NCBI GenBank assembly: GCA_002293145.1 | Contig: DBCO01000028.1 | Span: forward strand, 1 to 21,253 | Direction of reading: 5' to 3' | Source: Akkermansiaceae bacterium UBA956 | GTDB taxonomy: Bacteria; Verrucomicrobiota; Verrucomicrobiia; Verrucomicrobiales; Akkermansiaceae | DNA: 21,253 nt | Part shown: positions 14,564-21,253 of the stretch, one piece after another | Layout: each line of letters begins with the position of its first letter | Position numbering within the stretch: the stretch's first letter is position 1 | Made by a program: the position numbers and the translations under genes | Notes under the pieces: model-generated | The model's database searches: none | What the model was told of the DNA's origin: nothing | Seen by the model: the letters and a program-made list of their open reading frames with translations, nothing else

Positions 14564-17206
14564 ATGAAATTGACTATGTTTTTGCTGGTATTGCTGTGGG
14601 GAGGATGGGGCGCTGCGGAGCCTGTCGATCTTGTCGCAAAGGGCGGCGAGGCATTTCATGTCTGGGGCTGTGCCGAGTGCCATGCAGTGGCAAAAGGCGA
14701 TGACTCGATCAAGTCGGGTCCCTCGCTCTACAATCTCTTTACTACCGAGCCTCGCCAGCGCGAGGTCGCGGATGCCGAGGGGCACAAACGTGCGATTAAG
14801 GCTGATCGGGTCTATTTCATGAACTCAGTGCGCAACCCTGGCGATGATTTGGCCGTGGCGGAAGTTGGCGCAACCAAGGGCACGGCCTATCCGCCGATCA
14901 TGCCCAAGTATGTGCCTGAAATCGTCTCCGATGCGGCACTCGAAACAATCTGGCATTACCTTCGTCACCAAGCAGAAGAAGGCAAAAATGGTCCAGCCAA
15001 GGTGATGGGGGAAATGCCTGTGGATAAAAAGGGGCAGCCGTGGGAAAATCCAGCGGAAATCCTCGTCGATGAACGCGTGAAAGTGCTGCGCGCGCCCTTG
15101 ATGCAATCGAGTGGTCGGGCGATTCATGTCGGCCTGCCGAGTGGCATGAGCTACAGTTTCGATCCGCGCTTCCTCTCGGTGCGAAGTGTGTGGAGTGGCG
15201 GATTTTTGAATTTATCCAAAGAGCAACAAGGTCGTAGCACGCCGGGCTCTGATCGCGGGCATGGAGCGCAACAATTGCTCGATGGCAAGCCTTTGCTGAG
15301 TCCGCTTACGCCAACAGGGCAGGTCGTCGATTTTGAATTCAAGGAACCTGACGTCAATGATGACGAAGCCGCGATCCGTCACTTGGAAAAAGGTGGTGAT
15401 TTTCTCAAGGAACTGGCGAGCTGGGATGCAGCATTTCTCGGCTACGCGCATCGCGGCAAGGAGGCTCCGCAATTTCATTTCCGCGTCGGCAAAAATCAAA
15501 TGGCGCAGAGCGTTTCGTTCAGCACGGAAGGGGACCTCGTTGTGGAAATCAGCGGCACATTTGCAACCGAGCAGGCATTTCAAGTGCGCACCTTGACCAC
15601 GGGTCAATGGCAAGCGGAGTCCGGCAAGCTCGATGGCCAGCGTTGGGTGATCCCCGCAGGAGAGAAGGCAACGCATCGACTGCGCGTGAGCAAGATGAAT
15701 GCTCTCGCTGCACGGCAGGTGTTGCCGAAAAAAGAATCCTTGGCCGCTCAAGCGCTCGTAAAAACACCCGCCCAGGCAGATTTGCCAGCTGGCTATAGCA
15801 TTGAGGATTGGCAGGCTCCCTTGGATGGTTTCGGTCGCAAAATTTTGTTTGAACCAACTGCCATCGCGGTCGCGAAAAATGGCACCGTAGTCGTTGGCAC
15901 ACGCACCGCTGGGATCTGGCGTTTGAAGGACAAGCAATGGAAGATTTTTGCCGAGGGTACCTATGAATGTCTCGGGATCGTCATTGAGGACGATGCTGGT
16001 GACACGATCGTGATCACTCAAAAACCTGAGCTCACGCGCATTCGCGACATCGACGCTGATGGTCTCGCTGATCGCTACGAGACGCTCTGCGATGACTTCG
16101 GTTTTCATGGAAATTATCACGAATACAACCACGGTCCCGCGCGCGATGCTGAGGGGAATTATTACTTTGCGCTGAATTTATCCCACAACAATAACGAGCG
16201 CGCTTCGTACAAGGCGGGCGGCAATTTCATGGGCAGCATGGGTGGATTCCGCGGATGGGCCTGTCGCGTCACACCTGAGGGTGTTTTTGAACCCTATGCC
16301 AATGGTCTGCGCAGCCCTGCTGGCATCGGCATGTCTCCCGATGGACGCTTGCTCGCCATCGATAACCAAGGCGAATACTATGGATCATCCAAGATGTCAT
16401 TCCTGAAACAGGGCGCCTTTTACGGACATCCCTCAGGTCTCGTTTCGCTACCTGGCATGAAGCCCTCTTCTCCCGAAATTGCCCTCGATCGATGGAAGGA
16501 TAAAACCATTGCCTGTGCGCTGTGGTTCCCTCATGGCCGCTGGGCGAACTCACCCGGGAATCCGGCATGGGATCTAACAGATGGAAAATTTGGTCCTTTC
16601 GCCGAGCAAATGTTCGTCGGCGATCAAACATTGTCCACTCTGATGCGCGTGCAGTTTGAAAAAGTCGGCGATGTCGATCAAGGCACGATGGTGATGTTTG
16701 CTCGTCAATTGGCGTCTGGTGTGATGCGCCCGACTTTTCTGCCTGATGGCTCGTTGCTCTTAGGTCAAACGGGTCGCGGATGGCAATCCAAGGGCGGCAG
16801 TCAGGCGAGTCTTCAACACGTCGTGTGGGATGGGAAAACTGTGCCTGCAGACATTCGCTCGATCAAAACGGAGGCCGGTGGATTTCTGCTAAACTTCACG
16901 GTGCCGTTGAAAGAATCTGTGAGCCAAGCGGACTTGCTCGCAGCACTTACCATTGAATCATGGTCCTACACCGATTCGGTCAAATACGGTTCGGCAGAAA
17001 ATGACAAACGCAAGCATAGCGTTGCGAAAGTTGAGATCGCTGCTGAACGGAAATCACTGCGCTGTGAGATCGCTGATTTCTCCGAACCGCAAAACATCAT
17101 CAATCGGTTGCACCAAGTGAAAATCCGTGACGCCAAGAAGTGGTGGGGCGATGCTGCACGTCCCGAGATCGAGGCCTATCAAACGGTGCGCGATTTACCG
17201 AAATGA
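14564..17206 (+). CDS. Cytochrome c - DUF6797 - beta-propeller protein (PVC-type heme-binding)
   Basis: 880-residue exported electron-transfer protein. It has a signal peptide (about 1-18), then a mono-heme cytochrome c domain with CAECH (36-40) and probable axial Met113 in PPIMPKY. Next is a DUF6797-type domain from about 168 (RVKVLRAPLMQSSGRAIHVG, then SFDPRFLSVRSVWSGGFLNL). A sorbosone/glucose-dehydrogenase-like propeller runs from about 408 (AGYSIEDWQAPLDGFGRKIL), with RDIDADGLADRYE (494-506), YEYNHGP-like HEYNHGPARD (519-528) and YANGLRSPAGIGMSPDG (578-594). The order suggests that electrons from a substrate oxidised near the propeller pass to the N-terminal heme. Its position after the Tat oxidoreductase fits a periplasmic oxidation role. 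No pyrroloquinoline-quinone signature could be confirmed. Confidence 0.88.
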   Translation: MKLTMFLLVLLWGGWGAAEPVDLVAKGGEAFHVWGCAECHAVAKGDDSIKSGPSLYNLFTTEPRQREVADAEGHKRAIKADRVYFMNSVRNPGDDLAVAEVGATKGTAYPPIMPKYVPEIVSDAALETIWHYLRHQAEEGKNGPAKVMGEMPVDKKGQPWENPAEILVDERVKVLRAPLMQSSGRAIHVGLPSGMSYSFDPRFLSVRSVWSGGFLNLSKEQQGRSTPGSDRGHGAQQLLDGKPLLSPLTPTGQVVDFEFKEPDVNDDEAAIRHLEKGGDFLKELASWDAAFLGYAHRGKEAPQFHFRVGKNQMAQSVSFSTEGDLVVEISGTFATEQAFQVRTLTTGQWQAESGKLDGQRWVIPAGEKATHRLRVSKMNALAARQVLPKKESLAAQALVKTPAQADLPAGYSIEDWQAPLDGFGRKILFEPTAIAVAKNGTVVVGTRTAGIWRLKDKQWKIFAEGTYECLGIVIEDDAGDTIVITQKPELTRIRDIDADGLADRYETLCDDFGFHGNYHEYNHGPARDAEGNYYFALNLSHNNNERASYKAGGNFMGSMGGFRGWACRVTPEGVFEPYANGLRSPAGIGMSPDGRLLAIDNQGEYYGSSKMSFLKQGAFYGHPSGLVSLPGMKPSSPEIALDRWKDKTIACALWFPHGRWANSPGNPAWDLTDGKFGPFAEQMFVGDQTLSTLMRVQFEKVGDVDQGTMVMFARQLASGVMRPTFLPDGSLLLGQTGRGWQSKGGSQASLQHVVWDGKTVPADIRSIKTEAGGFLLNFTVPLKESVSQADLLAALTIESWSYTDSVKYGSAENDKRKHSVAKVEIAAERKSLRCEIADFSEPQNIINRLHQVKIRDAKKWWGDAARPEIEAYQTVRDLPK

Positions 17207-17282
17207 TGCATCCTTTTACTCCGTGCTCACCTATGACTTCGCATCTGAGCACAGTTGTGCTGGCATTGCATATTGTTTCTCC

Positions 17283-17436
17283 ATGAGCACGTCATTGACG
17301 ATTCGGAACCTGGATGCGGGCCGAAAGTCATCAGCGCTCCATGGAGGCGGAGGCCCGGGAAATTTCAGCAGCGAGTCTTGCTGATGATCAGCTCACCCCC
17401 AGATCGACGAGATTACCATGGCGAAACGACGATTGA
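17283..17436 (+). pseudogene. FitA-like ribbon-helix-helix antitoxin remnant
   Basis: The first frame, from the ATG at 17283, reads MSTSLTIRNLD, the standard start of FitA-type antitoxins. A second frame (17314-17436) reads MRAESHQRSMEAEAREI and ends at a TGA, matching the LRxRAAxxGRSMEAEAREI part of the same family. The two halves overlap in different frames around 17311-17320, and about eight codons of the helix between them are missing, so a deletion plus frameshift inactivated the gene. Intact FitA represses its own operon and neutralises the PIN-domain toxin FitB. No FitB-like PIN start (LLDTNV-type) is found downstream. Identification rests on motif memory. Confidence 0.6.
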
Positions 17437-17586
17437 GCATTGAGGGCGGTAGTGGGGATTTGGGAAGAGTGCTCAGAGCGGGGAATCGTCGAACTGAATC
17501 ATCAAGGAACTACCTGGCGATGCCTGGAGCGGATGCTGAAATATTACGATGCGAGTATTCGTATACCTTATTATGGCGTTTTCTGA
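17437..17586 (+). other. 49-codon open stretch, possible gene fragment
   Basis: Directly after, and in frame with, the antitoxin-remnant stop, 49 codons are open and read protein-like (SERGIVELNHQGTTWRCLER, then KYYDASIRIPYYGVF, then a stop at 17584). There is no good start codon, and I cannot assign a family. It may be the tail of a deleted gene brought in by the same rearrangement that broke the antitoxin, or chance. Confidence 0.25.
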
Positions 17587-17629
17587 AATCGCAGATCTCC
17601 TCCATTCATCATTTAGAGTATTATCATTT

Positions 17630-18136
17630 ATGAAAACCGTGCGTATTTTTCAACTCCTTACCACTCTTCTAGTCAGCACTTTTGCCATTGCCCAAGACCT
17701 GGGGAATCTTGCTGGTGTCGCATCCACTTTCCAGGACCCGGCGGTGCCGATGATTCAGTTACCCATGGATTTTAAGTCCCAGCGAGTCTATACCCAGATC
17801 GATTTGAAAAAAGGAGAGTCCGTTGACATAATGAACGTCAAAGGTCCGGGAGCTGTGCGGAGTATCTGGCAGTTGTTCGCGGATCACATGGAAATCGAGG
17901 TGACGGTGGATGGCACAGTGCAACCTCAGGCTCGCGTTCCGGCAAAGGCAACACCCACTGCCCCTCCTTCCGGTACCTCCCAATGGCTGACCCAAGAGTC
18001 TCCCGCCCAAAGCAAATTCCTAGCAACTGGTAGGCGCGTGCCACCGCGGCGTGGCGCGATTGCGGGGCTTGAGGTGATGATCTCGGGCAACTACGAATTT
18101 GGGAATCTGGATGTGGTGGTTGTGGGCTGTCCTTGA
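17630..18136 (+). CDS. Exported protein resembling a truncated DUF2961 N-terminus
   Basis: 168 residues. A signal peptide (MKTVRIFQLLTTLLVSTFAI) is followed by a segment that looks like the start of a DUF2961 domain: QIDLKKGESVDIMNVKGPGA, then VRSIWQLFADHMEIEVTVDG. In that family the GPG-x-I-x-x-IW and strand-forming DGE parts are followed by GDFF and several hundred more residues, all absent here. Instead residues about 110-150 are Pro/Ala/Thr/Ser-rich and end in GLEVMISGNYEFGNLDVVVV. The gene is therefore probably a 3'-truncated or rearranged remnant, although a short functional protein cannot be excluded. Composition matches the left side of the window, not the GC-rich gene that follows 27 bp later. 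The ATG at 17630 is chosen because it begins the signal peptide. Confidence 0.5.
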   Translation: MKTVRIFQLLTTLLVSTFAIAQDLGNLAGVASTFQDPAVPMIQLPMDFKSQRVYTQIDLKKGESVDIMNVKGPGAVRSIWQLFADHMEIEVTVDGTVQPQARVPAKATPTAPPSGTSQWLTQESPAQSKFLATGRRVPPRRGAIAGLEVMISGNYEFGNLDVVVVGCP

Positions 18137-18163
18137 TTGTCATCTAGTTCATCGCACACCTTT

Positions 18164-21133
18164 ATGTTCATCAACTTAAAATTACTCGGAATTGCAAGCG
18201 TGAGCGTTGCCGCGGCAGCAGAGCTACCGTTACCGGCGCAGCGTGAGATCGATTTCACACGAGACGTGCAGCCGCTTTTTCAGAAGCACTGCATCGAGTG
18301 CCACGGTGCGGAGAAGCAGGATGGTGGCTACCGCTTGGACAATAAACGTATTGCTTTTGAAGGCGGCGACAGCCATGCGCCGAACATTGTTCACGGCAAG
18401 AGCGCGGAGAGCCCGCTCATCCAATTCGTGGCGGGGATGGATGAGGAAATGCGGATGCCTTCCGAAGGCAAGCCTCTCACTGTGGAGGAGATCGCCGTGC
18501 TACGCGGTTGGATTGATCAAGGCGCGGAGTGGCCGGATAGCGCGAGCACGAAGGTGGAAGCGGCGGGCGACTGGTGGAGCCTGCGTCCGCTGGCTCCGGT
18601 CGCGGTGCCGACCGTTGCCGGGGCGGTTCATCCGGTGGATGCGTTCGTTCGCGTGCGTCTGGCACAGGAAGGACTCGCTCCATCGCCGGAGGCCGACCGG
18701 CGGACGCTGGTGCGCCGGGCCTACTTCGATTTGCACGGCTTGCCGCCGTCGCCGGAAGAAGTGGACGCCTTCGTTCGCGATACCGATCCGCGGGCATGGG
18801 AGATACTGGTCGACCGTCTGTTAGACTCGCCGCGCTATGGCGAGCGCTGGGCGCGGCATTGGCTGGATGTGGCCCACTACGGAGACACCCACGGATATGA
18901 CAAGGACCAGCCGCGTCCCCACGCGTGGCCGTATCGGGACTACGTCATTCGTGCATTCAACGAGGATCGTCCATACGCCAGTTTCGTGCAGGAGCAAATC
19001 GCGGGTGACGTGCTCTTTCCAGGCTCGCGGGATGGCATCGAGGCGCTGGGCTTCCTCGCGGCGGGACCTTGGGACATGATTGGCCACAGTGAGTTGGCAG
19101 AGAGCAAGATCGACGGGAAGATCGCGCGGCATCTCGACCGCGACGACATGGTAGCGAGCACAATCGGGACCTTCGCTTCCCTAACAGTTCATTGCGCGCA
19201 GTGCCACGACCATAAGTTCGATCCGATCACCGCGGAGGACTACTATAGCTTGCAAGCGGTGTTCGCCGCGATCGACCGGACCGATCGGAGTTATGATGCC
19301 GACCCAGTCGTTGCGAGTCGCAGGAAAGAGCTGGCGGCTCGTAAGTCGGCCCTGGACGGGGAGCTTGCGGCCGCGCTGGCGGTCGCGGAGGAGCGGGCGG
19401 GACTGCCGATCAAGGAGCTCGATGTCAAGCTGGCCGCGCTGCAGCAGGAGCGTGAGGGACAGGCGGCGGCGTTCGGTTGGCACGGCGAGATCTCGCTAGA
19501 ACAAGATTCCGTGCAGTGGGTCCAAGTGGATCTGGGTGGCGAGCAGCCGCTGGGCAAGGTGTGGTTTCATCCCAGCCGCGATGATTTCAACGGCATCTAC
19601 GATGGTTTCGGCTTCCCGGTCCGCTTCCGGGTTGAGGCCTCGGCGGACGCGGAGTTCAGACGCGATGTTGCGCTGTTGCTCGATCACACGGCGGCGGATT
19701 TTCCGAACCCCGGGATCAGGCCGGTGGTGGTGGAGGGAAAGGGCAGGTCGGCGCGTTACCTGCGGATCACCGCAGTCCGGCTAGCGCCGCGGCAGAACGA
19801 CTACAACTTCGCGTTGAGCGAGGTCCGGGTGTTCGACTCGTCGGAGCGTCTTCTAACCGCGACGGAGGTCACTTCGCTAAACAGCGTGGAAGTTCCGCCG
19901 CGCTGGAGCCGAGCTAATCTCATCGACGGCTATTATCCGGGGAAGTCGGAGGAAATTGGCGCGCTGAAGCGGCAGCGGGAAGAGCTGCTGCGCGAGGTGT
20001 CGGGAGATGAAGGAATGGCCCGGTGGGAGAGCTTGAAGCGGGAGGGCGCCGCAGTGGAGGCGGAGATCCGGGCCCTGCCGGAGATGAAGAAGGCTTATGT
20101 CGGATCGGTGCATCACGGCGCGGGAAATTTCATTGGGACCGGTCCAGCGGGTGGTAAGCCGCGGACGATCCGCCTGCTGTCGCGCGGCGATGTCACGCGG
20201 CCGGTCCGGGAAGTTGGATCGGGCGCGATTCCGGCGGTCGCCCATGCGCAGGGTCGATTCGAATTGTCCGCCGAGGCCACCGAGGGCGAGCGCCGTGCGG
20301 CGTTGGCGAACTGGCTGGCGGACCCTGCGAACCCTCTGACCTGGCGCAGTATCGTAAACCGGGTGTGGCAGTATCATTTCGGCCGGGCGATCGCCGATTC
20401 GCCGAACGACTTCGGGCGGATGGGGCAGCCGCCGAGTCATCCTGAACTGCTCGATTGGCTAGCGCTGGAATTCCGCGCTGGCGGGGGATCGATCAAGTCG
20501 CTGCATCGGACGATCATGACCAGTGAGACCTACCGGCAGCGTTCGGACACGCCGGCCGGCGCGGCTGCTTCTACCGACTCGGAGAATGTGCTTCTGTGGC
20601 GGATGAATCGCCGGAAGCTGGAAGCGGAAGTGATGCGGGACAGTTTGATCGCGGTGGCCGGCAAGCTCGATCTCACCATGGGCGGCCCGGGCTTTCAGGA
20701 TTTCGTGATCGAGCGCCCCGAGCATTCGCCGCACTTCCAGTATCATCTCGCCGATGCCGACAATCCCGCGTTCCACCGTCGCGCGATTTACCGCTTCATC
20801 GTCCGCAGCAAGCCGCAGCCGTGGCTGACCACGCTGGACTGCGCCGACCCCTCGATGGCGGTGGATAAGCGCAATACTTCTGTCTCGCCGCTGCAAGCGC
20901 TCGTCCAGATGAACAACCAACTGGTGCTGGTGATGTCGCGCCACTTCGCCGGGCGGCTGGATCAAGCGGGCGGAAGTTTGGAGGAGCGCATCAACCTCGC
21001 CTATCGGATCGTCTTCCAACGCGAGGCCGGAGCGGAAGAACGGGCGGCGCTAGCCGCTCACGCGGAGCGCCACGGCCTGGTATCGGCCTGCCGCGTCATT
21101 CTTAACCTCAACGAGTTCAACTTCGCCGACTGA
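18164..21133 (+). CDS. PSCyt1-DUF1549-discoidin-DUF1553 (PSD1) cytochrome protein
   Basis: 989-residue exported protein of a family expanded in Planctomycetota and Verrucomicrobiota. A signal peptide (about 1-19) precedes a PSCyt1 cytochrome c domain with heme motif CIECH (43-47) and possible axial Met98. DUF1549/PSCyt2 spans about 155-375 (DLHGLPPSPEEVDAF, RHWLDVAHYGDTHGYDKDQP) and contains a second CxxCH, CAQCH (344-348) in TVHCAQCHDHKFDPI. A discoidin/F5-8C-like sugar-binding domain is inserted at about 440-560 (VQWVQVDLGG, RYLRITAVRL, ALSEVRVFDS). DUF1553/PSD1 fills the rest (NRVWQYHFGRAIADSPNDFG, SPLQALVQMNNQLVL). Start: ATG at 18164 opens the signal peptide; a TTG at 18137 is possible. 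GC is much higher than in all upstream genes. A DUF1501 partner follows after 4 bp. Confidence 0.95.
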   Translation: MFINLKLLGIASVSVAAAAELPLPAQREIDFTRDVQPLFQKHCIECHGAEKQDGGYRLDNKRIAFEGGDSHAPNIVHGKSAESPLIQFVAGMDEEMRMPSEGKPLTVEEIAVLRGWIDQGAEWPDSASTKVEAAGDWWSLRPLAPVAVPTVAGAVHPVDAFVRVRLAQEGLAPSPEADRRTLVRRAYFDLHGLPPSPEEVDAFVRDTDPRAWEILVDRLLDSPRYGERWARHWLDVAHYGDTHGYDKDQPRPHAWPYRDYVIRAFNEDRPYASFVQEQIAGDVLFPGSRDGIEALGFLAAGPWDMIGHSELAESKIDGKIARHLDRDDMVASTIGTFASLTVHCAQCHDHKFDPITAEDYYSLQAVFAAIDRTDRSYDADPVVASRRKELAARKSALDGELAAALAVAEERAGLPIKELDVKLAALQQEREGQAAAFGWHGEISLEQDSVQWVQVDLGGEQPLGKVWFHPSRDDFNGIYDGFGFPVRFRVEASADAEFRRDVALLLDHTAADFPNPGIRPVVVEGKGRSARYLRITAVRLAPRQNDYNFALSEVRVFDSSERLLTATEVTSLNSVEVPPRWSRANLIDGYYPGKSEEIGALKRQREELLREVSGDEGMARWESLKREGAAVEAEIRALPEMKKAYVGSVHHGAGNFIGTGPAGGKPRTIRLLSRGDVTRPVREVGSGAIPAVAHAQGRFELSAEATEGERRAALANWLADPANPLTWRSIVNRVWQYHFGRAIADSPNDFGRMGQPPSHPELLDWLALEFRAGGGSIKSLHRTIMTSETYRQRSDTPAGAAASTDSENVLLWRMNRRKLEAEVMRDSLIAVAGKLDLTMGGPGFQDFVIERPEHSPHFQYHLADADNPAFHRRAIYRFIVRSKPQPWLTTLDCADPSMAVDKRNTSVSPLQALVQMNNQLVLVMSRHFAGRLDQAGGSLEERINLAYRIVFQREAGAEERAALAAHAERHGLVSACRVILNLNEFNFAD

Positions 21134-21137
21134 CGCC

Positions 21138-21253
21138 ATGTTCCGCAATAATTCACCCTATCATCGCGCGCTTAGCGGCGGCCAGCTGCCCCGCATTGCC
21201 CGCCGCGAGTTCCTGTGGCAAAGCGGCGGCGGGCTCGGCGGGATCGCGCTGGC
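21138..21253 (+). CDS. DUF1501 family protein, N-terminus only (cut by window edge)
   Basis: Only 38 codons are present. They read MFRNNSPYHRALSGGQLPRI, then ARREFLWQSGGGLGGIAL, a twin-arginine export signal (RREFL) with the SGGGLGG turn that opens DUF1501 (sulfatase-fold relative) proteins. It starts 4 bp after the stop of the PSD1 cytochrome gene, the usual two-gene order of this pair, and shares its high GC content. The two products are thought to act together outside the cytoplasm. Downstream sequence is needed for the catalytic part. Confidence 0.85.
   Translation, partial: MFRNNSPYHRALSGGQLPRIARREFLWQSGGGLGGIAL

Noticed and set aside
15212..16132. 306-codon minus-strand frame opposite the cytochrome-propeller gene
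   Set aside because: No recognisable domain, and the opposite strand encodes a clear cytochrome/DUF6797 protein.
19877..21019. Long minus-strand frames opposite the PSD1 gene
   Set aside because: High GC content creates long antisense frames; the products are Arg-rich and carry no domain.
1..21253. CRISPR arrays, insertion sequences and other RNA genes
   Set aside because: No regularly spaced repeats, no transposase motifs and no other tRNA or rRNA-like structure were found on reading both strands.

Overview
The window looks like chromosomal DNA from a member of the PVC group, most probably Verrucomicrobiota. The case rests on families concentrated in that group: a PSCyt1/DUF1549/DUF1553 cytochrome protein paired with a DUF1501 protein, a cytochrome c-DUF6797-propeller protein, a DUF6807 ('PmoA-like') protein, a Tat-exported Gfo/Idh/MocA oxidoreductase and a DUF3500 protein. 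Planctomycetota cannot be excluded from sequence alone. None of the confidently placed starts has a recognisable Shine-Dalgarno sequence, which is itself a lineage hint. No phage structural gene, intact insertion sequence or CRISPR array was found.

Left third (1-9373). HPr (minus) lies downstream of a family-4 glycosyltransferase (minus). Divergent from the latter is a plus-strand pair: a one-TM protein with helical repeats and a right-handed beta-helix, then a trypsin-fold lipoprotein. A strong bidirectional hairpin terminator separates that pair from a convergent minus-strand pair, ppnP and a 536-residue Arg/Asp-rich unknown. Further right on the minus strand is a 902-residue membrane protein with two VWA-type metal-site motifs.

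Middle (9374-17206). An AT-rich stretch holds a small HEAT-like gene that looks frameshifted, then tRNA-Arg(UCU), then thymidylate kinase. Next come four exported proteins, all on the plus strand: DUF3500, DUF6807, a Tat-type Gfo/Idh/MocA oxidoreductase, and a cytochrome c-DUF6797-propeller protein. The last three suit extracytoplasmic oxidation of a sugar or similar substrate, but the substrate cannot be read from sequence.

Right end (17207-21253). About 950 bp contains gene debris: a FitA-type antitoxin broken by a deletion and frameshift, a 49-codon open stretch, and what looks like the N-terminal part of a DUF2961-type exported protein. The base composition then jumps from about 50-58 % to about 65-70 % GC at a PSCyt1-DUF1549-discoidin-DUF1553 protein, followed 4 bp later by the start of a Tat-signal DUF1501 protein cut by the window edge. 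Debris followed by a sharp composition change suggests a site of insertion and decay with a transferred two-gene unit. I saw no clearly new defence or RNA system; the most unusual items are this junction, the unknown Arg/Asp-rich protein and the beta-helix/protease pair.
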